Positions 33,801-46,500 of a DNA stretch of 64,000 nucleotides are shown here, piece after piece; position 1 is the first letter of the stretch, and every line of letters starts with the position of its first letter. Source of the DNA: Cafeteria roenbergensis. Taxonomy: Eukaryota > Sar > Bigyra > Bicosoecida > Cafeteriaceae. The stretch lies in NCBI GenBank assembly GCA_008330645.1, contig VLTN01000022.1, positions 1-64,000 on the forward strand. The letters run 5' to 3'. Under the pieces are notes generated by a model that was not told the DNA's origin, made no database searches, and saw only the letters and a list, made by a program, of their open reading frames with translations. Made by a program: the position numbers and the translations under genes.

Positions 33801-36800
33801 CGCGACTGCCGTCCGGACGGCCGGCCCTGGCTGGTGTCCGGGCGCTGGCACCACATCGTGCTGTCGCTCGAGGCCAGCGGCATCTCGTGGGGCTGGTCGG
33901 GCCCCGAGGGCCACGTCCGCCTCTTCATCGACGGCGTGCTCGCTGCCGAGGCCTCGCGAATGAAAATCCCCCACCTGGACGCTTCGGCGGCCCACTCGCC
34001 GTGGACGCTGGATGACAGCCTCCTGCGCGTCTTCCCGGCCGGCCTGCAGGGCCCGGAGCCCGCAGGCGCCCGGCCGGCGCAGGGGGTGCAGCTCGCCATC
34101 GGCCGCCCCCTGCCGCCCACCGTGCGGTCGGGGAGCGCCGCCGAGCGGGCGGGCGGCGGCGAGAAGGGCTCTCGCTCCGGCCTGCAGAGCCCCGTGGCGC
34201 TCAAGCCCGAGCACGTGTCGGTTCTGCGTGGCGCAATCGGGCCGTTCGCCCTCATCGAGGGCGGCTGCGACGCCGAGAACGCGCTCGCCTTGTTTGCGTG
34301 CTCTGCCGAAGTGCTGCTTCGGAAGGAGCGGGGGGCCTCCGGGCCCGAGTCCGCCTCCCTGCCCGGCCCCGCCGGCGCTGCGCGTCGAGTGGCGACGCTG
34401 CTTGACATGGTGGGCAGCCCGGCGGAGCTGTGGCCGGGCGCGGTGGAGCGCGCGCGGCGCCTGAACGAGACTGTGGAGACTGCCCGCCGCGGCGGCGTGC
34501 TCGCCGGCGCCCTCGGCGAGACCGAGGGCCAGGCGTCCCGGAGCGCCGGCGTGGCCTTTGGCGGGAGCGCGGCAGAGGTGGCCGAGACCGACCCGAGCGT
34601 GGTGTCGCCCTGGCTTCGCGTGGACTCGGCCCCGCTGAGCTGCGGCGGCACCAGCGACGCTGCCTCCGCCTCGGGAGGGCAAGCCGGCGCGCCGCTCTAC
34701 GGCCAGCCCGCGGGGTCGGCGGCCTCGCCCGGCGGCCCGGGAGGCCAGCGCGGAGACCGCCGCTCCGGAGGCGCGGGCCGAGGCGCCTCGTCTGGCCCCA
34801 ACGCTGCGGACTTCCGGCCTCCGGTCATCGTCGTGCCGGCTGCCTTGCCGTCCATGCCCCGCTCAATGGCGCGGAGCGTGCTGCTGGCGCTGTCGCCGGG
34901 AATCAGCTCGGCCTCCTTCTTCCCCAGCGCGGCCGGCGCCTCCGCACCCGAGCGGTGGGGAACCCTCCCCGCCAACGCGTTCCGGATCGCCTCGCCCGAG
35001 GAGGAGGCGTTCAGGCGCCAGTGCCTCGCCGGGCTCTCGCACCTGGGTGCCCAGGCGGGGGCAGGCGCCAAGGCTGCCCACGCTGCGCCCAAGCAGCGGG
35101 GCGGCGGCGGCCTCATCGCCTGGGTGACGGGCTCGTCGGCGGCCAGGACGCCGGCCGACGCCGCCGCCGATGAGGGCAAGCGGTACTTCGCCGACCGCCC
35201 GCCAGTGGGCGGAAGCACCGAGGCCGTGGCAGTTGACGTGCAGATGATGGCTCTGCCAGGGACATCGCCGATGCACGCGCAGCCGGCGCGCGAGGCAGTG
35301 GAGACTGCCGGCGGAATGACCGTTCTGCTCCCGCTGCTCGCCATCCTCAGCGCCAGGGACCGGACCTCCGGGCGGGGCGCGGTCGCGGGCGAAGCGGCCT
35401 TTCGCTGCAGCGCGTCCGCTGGTGACGACGAGGCCGCGCTGTGGAGCGAGGCTGCCGCCGGCGCCGCCGCCACGCTGCTGGCAGTGGCAACGGCCGCGGG
35501 CGCGCCCTCGCCACTGCCGTCGGCCCGCCCGCGAGCGGACAGCTCCTCCGTCAGCGGAGCGGCGGCTGCCGGGGACGGCCGCATGCCGGCGCCCCCCCGC
35601 CGGCGCTTCGTCGTCCCGGCCTCGTTTGCCGGCATCGACCTCGCGGACCGCTTCACGCGGCTGTCCATCCAGCCCCCCGTCCTGCCCTCGCAGCTGTCGG
35701 TGCGGCACATTGACCCGGTGGCCGACACGCTGAGCCTTCTCCGGTCGCTGGCCGTGCCTCGCAGCGCCAACGGCACCAGCGCCTCGGCCTCCGCCGGGGC
35801 GGCCGGGCTGCTGCTGTCGCGGTCGGGCCCCCGGCTGCTTGCCCACGTGCTCCGCGGCGTGCGTCCCAGCCGGCTGTCAGCTGCGGCCGTCTCTGCGGCG
35901 TGGGACTTGGCAGGAGCCGCAGCGCGCGCGGTGGACCCGTCGCTGGCCGTGCTCGCCGTCCTGCCGGCCTCTCTCCGATCGCTCGGCGTGGGCGGCCGGC
36001 CTCGCCCGCTGTCGGCCAGCGGCGACGACCAGCGGACCGGCCCCAGCCTGCCCCCGCCCGCGCCGCCCTCCCTGGCGTCTGCTCGCTACGCCGCGGCCAT
36101 GCGGCGGCACATCCTGCTCGACATGGCCATGTGGGGCAAGGCCTGCCCGCAGGCGCGGCTCGCTGCGGCGGCCAGGGCGCTGGCCTGGGCGCACGAGGAC
36201 CCGGCGGCAGCCGCGAAGGAGCTGCCCCCGCGCCGCCTCATCCGGTGGCTCTGCCGCTTCTTGCCGCCCTCGGCCACCCAGCTGCGCTCGCTCCAGCGCC
36301 TGGCGCCGATCCTGGCGGGCGAGCCGGTGGGCGGGCGGCCGCACGAATCCGGCTCCGCGCACTCGGGCAGCCACGGCTCCTCCCTCCCTGGGGTCGCGCG
36401 CGGCTACCGCAAGCCCGCCCTCTCGCACGGGGCGGCCGCGCGGAGCTCCGCGTCGCCCGTCGCGCAGCGCATGGCAGCCGTCTCGGCTGACGTGTGCGCC
36501 CGGGCCGCACGCGCCTGCGTCGTGTCCATCGTGGAGCTCTTCCTCTTCGGCGCTGCCGTGCCCGACAGGGGGTCGCACTGGGCCGGCCAGGAGCCCTCCC
36601 CGCCTGCCCGCGATGTGCGCATCGCGACCGCCTCTGCGGTGCTGTCGTGCATCGCTGCGGCGGGCGAGGCCAAGGCCGCAGCTGCCGCCGTCGCGGCCAT
36701 GCGGCCGCACGTCGGGGAGGGCCCGTCGGCGGCTTGCGAGCTGGCGGCGGCGTCGGAGCTTTCGGGCATGCTGCTCCGCCGCATCAACGCGGGCAGCGCG

Positions 36801-37474
36801 TCGGCCCGCGGGGTGCTCTCTGTTCTCATGCCCATGACGCAGGACGCGGCAGAGCCGCTTCGCGTGCGCACGGCTGCAGGCCGGCAGGTGCTCACCTCGG
36901 CGGCGATGCTGGCCACAGAAGGGACGTGGACGGGCGCGGCCGACGCGGCCGCCTCGGGCGCGGCCCTCGAGTCGCTGGTGGCGAGGGCAGACGTCGTCTC
37001 GGCTGGGGTGGGCGAGCGGGCAGCTGGCATGCTCTCCGCCCTGGCGTCGCGAAACCGCCTCGTGTGCTCGCCATCGGCCCTCCCTGTTGTGGCTGCGCCC
37101 AGCGCGCTCGGAGCCTCCCTCCCGGCCGTGAGCGTGGCTCCACCGCGCGATCATTCCGGCGCCTCGCGCGGCCGCTCCAGCGCACGCTTCGCCGCGTCAA
37201 TGGCGGGCGTGTCGCCCGTGCTCGCTCCGCAGGACCTCATGCCAGCGCTCTCGGCCATGCCCGGCGTCGAGCCCCTCGACCCCATGGCGGCCAGCCTGCT
37301 CAGCGCCCGACCAACGAGCATTGAGGCGGGCTCTGGCGCCGGAGACGCCGGGCCGCCGACCGCGCTATCCCGCTCTACCAGCGCTCCGCCGGAGCCCAGC
37401 TCGGCCGCGACGGCCACCTCCCCCGAAGCGCCTGCGGTTGGCGCCGATGCCGCAGCCTCGGACGCCGACCCCGG

Positions 37475-37505
<31 letters not shown>

Positions 37506-40500
37506 CCGGCCCCGCCGCTGGTCCCACGATGCCTTGCGGTTCAGGACGTCGCGCTGGGCCGCTCACGCACCGGCGTGATGGACAGCATCACGGCGCTGCT
37601 CATCGGCTCCGCCACCAAGGCCCTGCCGGGCCTGCGACAGCAAGCGCTGTCGCTGGTGGTGCGGCTCAGCGTGGCGACGACCCAGCTCCAAGGCCAGCTT
37701 CCGCAGCCGCAGCCCCCGCAGCCCGGCCTGCACGCGTCGCCTCCCGGGTCGCCGGCGCCCGAGCTGGATGCTGCTGAGGGTGGCCCAGCGGCGGAACCTG
37801 GGGCTTTCGCTGGCGCTGCATCGCCGCGCACGCCGCTGCCTTCGGCTTCGTGGATGGCCTCAGATGCGCCCCCTGGGGGTGCCGAGTCCTTCTTCTCGCC
37901 GTCGCCTGTGGCGGAACGCGGCCCGGCCGCCGGCCCGGACGGCGAGCGGGCCGATGGCAGCATGCCAGGGGTCGCCACGCCGCCGAGCGGCGGGCACAAG
38001 CGGTCCGCGTCCTCGAGCGTTGTGGGAGTGCGGGCGCAGCCGGTTCCCTCGCCGGGCCCGCCACGGCCCCTGGGGGTGCGCGCTGCCGCGTCCGGGCTTA
38101 CCATCCGCGGGACGTCGCACACGCCGCAGCCGGGAGGGCTGGCCGCGGGGGGCGTGCGGGGCCGCGCAGCCGGCGGGCCGGTGGCCCGGTCCAGCTCCGA
38201 AACCAGCCACGCGATGCAGCGAGCGGCCGTGATGTCGCGGCTGCCCGCTGACGCGCGGGCTGCGGCGCTTCGTCTGGAGCACCAGCAGCGGCAGGGCGAT
38301 GGCCGGGGAGGGCTTCCTGGCGACGCGTTGCCCTCGGCACCCGACAGCGTGCTGTCGAACGAGGCTCCAGTTGCGACGCCCTTCGACGCCAGCACCCCGG
38401 CCGATGCAGCCGGCGGTGGTACGCCGGGCTTTTCCGGGGCCGAGCCGACGCCCTCCACGCCGAGCCGCTCCCGCCGCTCTGGGCTCACGGGCCAGCCGTG
38501 CGGCTCCCCGGGCAGCCCGGGCGGCATCGACGGCGGCGGCGGCGGCGGCAGCGGCGGCAGCGGCAGCGGCGCCCCGCGTCCCAGCCGGCCCTGGAGCGCG
38601 CGCATGGCAGCCAGGTGCGTCACCGCCGCTGCCGCGCTCGGCTCGACGTCTGCCAGCACGCCCCGGGCGGCAGTGATCGAGTCATGGCTCGCGGCCTCCG
38701 CCGAGGCGGCCGGCTCGCTGCCCGCCTGGCGCGAGCCCGTGATGAGCGCGCGCATGCACAGCGGCTTTGGCCTTTCCTCGCCCACCCCTCCGGCGCGCAG
38801 CCGCGCCGTTGCGATGCTGTCCCACCCGCGCGCCGCCGAGGCCCTGGGGGCCGCCCCCGCCGATGCGCTCAACGTGCTACGTGCGCAGGCCCCGGCCTTC
38901 GACGGCTCCATGTACTCCGGCATCCTCGCGCAGTGGGCGCTCGGTGGCAAGGACGCCGGCGTTGGCGGCGACGGGCCGGATCCCAGCTCGCTTCAGCTGT
39001 TGCAGCCCCCTGCCGCCCGCGGCCTGTGGGAGCCGCCGCTGGCGCCGCTTCCGGGCGCGCCCCCAGCCACGCCTGGCATGCGCTCGCTCCTCACTAGCGA
39101 CGGCGTCGACGCGGGCGCGATGGCGCTCGGCGATGCAACGCCTGGCTCTGCCGTGAGCAGGACCGGCTCGAGAGCCTTCGCTGGCCGCGTCGGCCGGCAG
39201 TCGAGCACCGCCTCTGCCGGACCCATCGACGTGCCTTCGCAGCGCCGAGCGGCGGCCGGGCCCAGCGACCCTCAGTTGGCCTCTCTCGCCGCCGGCGTGC
39301 GCACGCGATCCCGCCAGTCGTCCGTGGCCTCGGCTGTGCCAGCCAGCACCCACTGGCAGGGCGCCGGCAGGCCCCGCAGCCGCGCCTCCAGCGCTGCGGG
39401 GGGCGGCGTGCCGGCTCACGCGCCGCTCATTTCCGCCCTGGGCCTCGTCGCCCGGGACGTGACGTCGCTCCTGCACACGGGCAGCCATGCCCTGGTCGCG
39501 TCCGTGGCGACGGCGTCCGCTGCGGCCGCCGCAGCGCGCGGCCGGGACCACCGCCGCGCCTCGGCGGAGCTGGAGGCTGCCGCCGCCGACCTCATGGCCC
39601 TCGCCGTCTTCGGCTCGCTCGAAAAGGCTCGTCGCTTCGTGCGGCTGGCCTCTGCGGCGGCGGCGGCGGCATCGGCGGGGTCGGCCGCGCCAGCGGCCGC
39701 CCCCAGCAGCCCGGCGTCTGCGGGGTATGCGGGCGGGGTGGCGGCCCCATCGCCCGCGGGCGGCCGGGGCCGCCGCGGCTCGGCTTCGTCCAACGGCCAG
39801 GCGTCCCGGGCCGGGTCGCAGGCCACGCCGTCCGCGCCACCCAGGTCGCAGACGGGCATGGCTGGCCTCCGGGCCGCTGTGGCAGAGGCGCTTGCGCCAG
39901 ACGAGGCCGCTGCCTACTCCGCGGCCATGGCCCACGACTCGCCCTTCCGGGCGGCAGGTCTCGGCCCGGCGCAGCTGAAGGAGGCCCTCCACGGAGCGCA
40001 GCGCGCCTTCCACGAGGCGCAGGCCGTGGCCCCCGGCCCGGTCGTGATTGCGGCCACGCAGGCGTCCCGCGGCCGGGGCAGGGGTAGCCCGCGCTCCGAC
40101 GGCGGGGACGGCTCGGCACGGTCCGGCAGCCTGCGCCACTCGTGGGCGAGCGCGCCTCGCGAAGGCGCCCGCATGATGGCGCTGTACCAGTCGCTGCCCC
40201 GCAACACGCTGGCCTTTCGCCTCACCATTCAGACCCCCGCGCTGCTGCCGGCCGCGCTCTCGGCCGCCGCGTCAGTCGGCCCGCGGTGCCTTCGGAACGC
40301 GCTCCTCGTGGTCTCCTCAGTCATGAGCCGGACGGCGGCGCCGGACAGCTCCGGGCTCGCGGGAGCGGCCTCCTCGCGCTCCCTGCTTGCCGTGCTGCGC
40401 GGCCTGGCCCCTGCCGGCGCGGGCCTCTGGGTGGTCCCGTTCGCCGACGCGCTCAGGACCGTGCACGAGATTGCGGTCCGCCAAGACGCGCCCCAGCGCA

Positions 40501-43500
40501 AGCCCGCGGCCGCCAGCTCTGCCAAGAGCGACATGGTTTTGGCTGGGAGGCAGCGATGGCGGAGCAAGCCGTCAGGGCACTCGCGCACCCACAGCAGCTC
40601 CACGAGCGCGCGCCACTCCTCCCCACCGCTGGCGCCAGCAGCAGCTGGGCCGGAGCTCGACGCCGCCGCGCGCGTCGGCGGCGGCGCGCACCCGCCAGCG
40701 CTGGCGATGCTGGTGGATGAGGACACAGGCCGGTACCTGGGAGACTGCGTCGCCGCCGCGGCCGACATTGCGGCGCAGGTGGTGGTTGGCACGGTGGCCA
40801 ACGTGAAGCTGACCGACGCGGCGGCACTGGCCTCCGGGTGGTGGTTCCCCGCCACCGACGCCGCCGTGCCCGGCGCGGCCGTGGATGGCAGGGACGGCGT
40901 AGGAAGCCTCCATTGGAGCCGCCGGGCGGCGTCCGAGGCGGCGGGAGTGCTGTCTGCCATCTGCGCTTCGTGCGGCGACGCGCGGGCTCCTGTGACGGGG
41001 GAGTTGGTTGCCGCGTCGTTCGGCTCGCAGTTCCTGTCCAAGACGGTGAAGCTGCTGGCGGCGCACGCGGAGCGGGCGGGCGCACTGCTGGACGCCGAGG
41101 CCGTCGGGACCGCTGCCGGCGACGCGACGCTGCCGCGGTTCACGGCACGCCAGGACTTGGCAGATCTGGTTGCCACGCTCGGCAGGGTGTTGGCGGACTG
41201 GGCGGACGCTCGCGGCATGGTGCCGGGCCGGAGCGGACACCCCTTCGCCCACGCCGAGTGGCACGTGCCGAGCGCCGACGGCGGGGACAGCGGCGGCGGC
41301 GGCGGTGGTGGTGGTGGTGGTGGTGGCGCACGCTCGGCGACCGAGGGGCGGGCGGCGCTGCTGGAGGCGGTTGCGGCGTGGAGCGACCTGGCCAGGCGCG
41401 CTGGCTGCGACGCTGTGCCGGCCATGGACGGCGAGGCGTGGGTGGAAGAGGCGCTGGATTCGGACGCGCCGCCCGCCCTGGCAGCGGCGGTGTCCGCGGC
41501 CAGAGTCCTGGCCCTCGTGGCCGCCGCCTCGGTGCGGTCCAGAAAGTCGCTGCGAGCAGACGAGTCGGCTGAGGCGGCGCAGGCAGCCGCGGACGCAGCT
41601 GCCGCGGGGCACGCCGGAGGCGCTGGCGACGTGACTGCGAAGCCGGCGCACCAGCGCTCTGCAAGCGCCGGGGCGTCCAGGCAGGGAGGCGCCGCCGGTT
41701 CGCCCATGAAGGCTGCCATGGTGGCGCTGGCGTCGCTGCTGGGCTCGATGCAGGATGCGCGTGCGGCGGCCGCGTGCGCGGCCTCGCTTGCTGACGTGCG
41801 CTCCACGGCGGGGAGCGACGGGCGCAGCGCGTCCCCGCAGCAGCAGGCTGCCGGCGAGCGCGGGACTCACGCTCGCGCTGCCGGCCACGGCGGTGCCGAC
41901 GACGGCGTCGACGGTGACCGGGCTTGGCAGGCGTCGGCAATGTCCGTCGTGCGCGGCGCTGCGCTGCTGGGGAGCTGGAGCGCCAAGGCCCTCGACGGCG
42001 TCGCGTCCGCAGCGCAGGCTGTGCTGGACGCAGCGAGCGCAACGCTTGCGTCGGGGACCGCCTCGCCTCTTGCCGCGCGCACGGGCGGCGCGCAAGCCTC
42101 GCCGGCCGCCGCAGCGGCCCTGTCAGACGCGGACGCAGACGACGAGGCCGACTTGGTCGAAGTCGCCGCCGCCGTGGTCTCAGAGGCAGAGGGCCTCGCA
42201 GCGGACTCTGCCAGCCTGCGCTCGCAGCTGGGCCGCATGGAGGACGAGGACCCGCTGTCTCCAGTGCCGACTGTGGACGCCTGCGCGCCGTTCGCAGCGC
42301 TCTGCCAGAACCTGCATCTGCTCTTCGGTGGAGGCGGCGGGGCCTCGGGCGGGCTGCCTCGCTTCGCCTCCGACGGCGCTGTCGTTGGGCAGAGCGCGTC
42401 GGAGGAGCACCGCGCCGGCGACCGCCTGGCGGCGGCGCGGGAGCAGCGCGCGGCCGTGTGGCGGGACATTGGCGAGTGGCAGCGCCAGGCAGCGCTGGCG
42501 CAGGCGTGGCGACGTGCGGAGTTTGCCTTCTCCGCTCGCCGACTGCTGCAGCGCCTCTCCAGGCAGGCCGACGCGACGCAGCTGCTGTCGGCGCAGCGGG
42601 CGGCTGACACGCGCGGCCGTGCCGACGCGGCCGGCGGGGCGGAGTTTGCCGCCGTCTTTGCCACCGTGGCTGCGGAGCGCGGCCCGTGGGGCGCCGCGTC
42701 CGTGCCTGCCGCGGGCACCTTGCCGGGCCGCGAGGCCGGATGGGTTGTCCCAGGCAGCGGCGCGGCTGGCGGCAGCAGAGTGAGCAGGTGGGAGGTCTCG
42801 GGCTTCACCGACGCGCTGATGCGGACTGGAGTCCTCCTGCGCAGGCAGCGGCCTGAGGACGCGGTCGACTACGCGCCTGCGACGGCATTCTCGTACATGG
42901 CCTCCCAGGCGCAGACTGTGCCGTCGGGCGCCGCCAGCGCGGTGAGCGCGGCGGTCGAGGAGCCGACTCAAGAGGAGCTGGCTCTCCGCGCTGGGTCTGG
43001 AATCATCGCCGAGATGCTGCGGGCGCAGCAGCGCGGCATGGGCCGGATGCTGCTCCTCCCGGCCAGGGACGTGCCGGGCGAGGGCTCGGACGGCGAGGCG
43101 GGTCCCGCGGCCGCGGGCTCGGGGCACGGCCGCCACAGCCGCGCCGATGGCACCAGCAGTGGCGAGGGCTCCACCGCGGGCAGCGGAGTGGAGCTGGGAG
43201 GCCAATTCAGCGGTGCCGCTGGTGCCATCGGCGCGGCGGCGGGCGAGGCGGCGCACGGCTTGCGGCACGGCGGCGGGGATGCGCTCGAGGGCGGCTTGGC
43301 GCTGCCTGGCCACGCAGCGGGCATGCACGTCGGACCTCCAAGCTCCGCGGCAGCCCTGGCGATCAGGCCTCCGGCGTTGGAGGTGACTGGCAGGGCTGCG
43401 GGGGCGGCGCCTGGGGGAACTGCGTGGCCTGTGGAGGGCGCGTCAGGCGAGGACGTGAGCGGCACCTCCTTCGCTGCGTCAGACGGCCAGAGCAGCCCCG

Positions 43501-46500
43501 TCTCCCCGTCAGGGCCTGACCGCGCTGCCGCGAGCGGCGGACGAACTCCAGTGTCGCCGACGGCTAGGCGGGGGTCGGCCAACGGCAGCTCTGCCGTGCC
43601 GCGCTCGCTCTCGAGCAGCACCAGCGGCCGCGGCAACTTGGAGGGCTCCGACAGCGACGACTGGGACGGACCCGGGAAGCGGCTTCGCGAAGCCGATGAC
43701 GAAGACGAGGAGGACGAAGACGAGGAGGACGAGGGCAGGGCAGGCAGCCGGCCCCGCCAGTCTCGCAGGGAGGGCGGCCCGGACGCCTTGCCGTCGCAGT
43801 CGCCGTCGCGTTCGCTGCGCGGCGGGACGGCGGCGGGCAGGTGGTCGCCGGGGAGGCGAGGCCGCCCGTCCTCCGCCGCCTACTCCCCTCACCGTGGCAC
43901 AATGGGTGGCTCCCGCGGCGGCAAGGCGGGCGACGCCAGGCTGCTGTGGCACGGCCCCGCGCGCCTGGTGAGCAAGCTGTCCACGTTCGACGGGGACCTC
44001 TTCGTGACCACGAAGCGCATCCGCTGGCGGCCCGACCCCGTCCAGCTTCGCGAGCTGGTTGCGCTGCGGCAGCAGGGTGACAGGACCGCGGACCGCAAAG
44101 CGTACAAGCAGGGAATCCTTCCGCTTCCGCGGGTGCTGGACATCCCCCTCGCAACGGTGGCTGCGGCGGAGATTCGGCGGTACCTGTTCGAGCTGCGGGC
44201 CGTGGAGATCTTCGTGTCGAAAACGCTGGCGACCATGGGGGCCGCACAGGTCCGCCCCGACAGCGGTCGCCGCCGCAGGGTCGGAACGGCGACCGCCGGC
44301 CGTGGCGGGCGGTCCGCGGCATCGGGGGCCGGTGCCGCGGCTGCAGGCACTGCTGCTGTGGCGGCGGCAGGAGCAGGCGGCGGGGGCGGGGCTTCGTTCG
44401 GCCCTGGCCGGAGTGGCCCCGCAAGCAGTGCTGGCGGCGGCTACGACGACGGCGACGACGACGATGACGATGACCCGTACATGACGGACGACACTGAGGC
44501 CGCCGAGACGCGAGAGGGCGCAGGGTCGGCGGCCGTTGCCGGACTGCACGACCAGCGGTCTCCCCGGCTCACGCCTGCGTCTGCGATGCGCGCCCCGGAG
44601 GCCCTGCCCGCGCCGTGGCAGGTGCAGTCCACGTCGTCTGGCTTTCCTCTGCTCCCCGACCCGCTGCAGGGGTGGATGGACTCGTCCTCGGCCTTCTTCG
44701 TCCTCGGCGGGGCGGAGGACCGTCGCTCGCTCCTGGCGGTGCTGGCGGAGCACTCGAGGGCGGAGGTCGTTGCCTCGGAGCGAGCCCTCGTTGCGCCGCT
44801 CCGGGCCCTCACCTCCCAGTGGCTGGCGCGCAAGCTGAGCAACTTTGAGTACCTCATGTGGCTGAACAGGGTGGCCGGTCGCACAACGCAGGACCTGGCC
44901 CAGTACCCTGTCATGCCCTGGGTCATTGCCGATTTCGACAGCGACAGGCTGGACCTCGAAAACCCGGAAACGTTCCGCGACCTGACGTGGCCCATCGGCG
45001 CGCAAACGCCGGCGGCGCAGGCGGAGCTTCGCACCAAGCACAAGGAGCAGGAGCGCGCGTTTGAGATGCAGATGCGGATGGGAATCCTCGACGAGACGCT
45101 TCGCATCATCACCGGCACGCCCCACCACTACGGCACCTTCTACCTCAACCCGGGCTTCGTCCTGTGGTTCCTCTTCCGCCAGGAGCCCTTCCTGCGGCTG
45201 CACGTGGAGCTGAACGACGGCAAGTTCGACCACGCCGACCGCATGTTCCACGACATCAAGGCAGCCTACCTCAGCTCCACCAAGGCCTCCGAGGTCAAGG
45301 AGCTCCCCCCCGAGCTGTACTGCAACCCGGAGGTGCTCCGGCACAACAGCGGGGTGGACCTCGGCACCCGCCACAACGGCGTCGCTGTGGATGACGTCAC
45401 GCTGCCCCCGTGGGCCAGCGGGTCTGCCGACACGTTTGTCCGCGGCATGCGCGCCGCGCTGGAGAGCGAGTACGTGTCCCAGCGCCTGCACCACTGGATC
45501 AACCTCATCTACGGAGTGCAGCAGCGCGGCCCGGCGGCGCAGGAGCGGTGCAACCTCTACCACGAGCTCATGTACGACGGGTCGGTCGACCTGGCCCAGC
45601 TGCGAGTCAAGAACAAGCCGCTGGCGCAGCAGGTCGAGGCGTTTGCGCGCAACTTCGGGCAGCTGCCGCCGCAGCTCTTCGCAGCCGGCCACCCCAAGCG
45701 CGCCTCCATCCTCAAGATGCCCGTGTGCATACCCCTCATCTCCCTGCACCCGCCCGCCTTCTCGACCGCCGCGTCGCGGGCTGTCGCAAGCCTGCCCCCG
45801 AGCCGCCGCGCAAGGGTGCTGGCTGGCGTCGTGGCCTGGAGCCAGCACCTCCACGGCAGCCCGTCGCGGTCGCGCGCGAGCGCGGGACTCGGAGCGGAGA
45901 GCGGCGCGCTGATCCGGCACGGCGGCCCCGCCGCGGCCGCGGCCGCGGCCTCCCCTCGCCCGGAGCAGCTGGACGAGGACGAGGACGTGACTGAGCCGGC
46001 CGGGTCGCCTACCGCCGCCTCTCGGCACTGGGTGCCGCTGCTGCTTCAGCCGTGGCTGCCCACGTCCTCCAAGCCAGACTCTGAGCCCGCCAGGTACGCC
46101 ATGTCGGTGCTGAGCAGGCGCTGGCAGGGGGCCGTGAACGCGACGAGGGCGGTGCAGGTGCACGTCCAGACCGACCGACGCGCGGCGGACAGGGCCGCGG
46201 CGCAGCCAGCCCGGGCGGCTGCCGGCGGCGGAGCGACGCCGCCTGGCCAGCCAGCGAGCCCCAGCGCGGCGGCTCGCAGCCGCGCGGCCACGGGGCGCCG
46301 CTCAGCGTCTGCCACGAGCGCCCCCGGCGCTGCGGCCGGAGCCTCCGACGCGGCGACGCCCTCGACGCCGCCGCGCCGCGTTGCTGGCGGGGACCTCGCG
46401 CCGGCGGCTCGGGCCAGCTTCGCCAGCGAGGGGCCCTCCTCCCGCGGCCTTGCGGCTCCCTCAGCGAGCGCGGAATTGCCCAGGCCGACCGCAGGCCACA

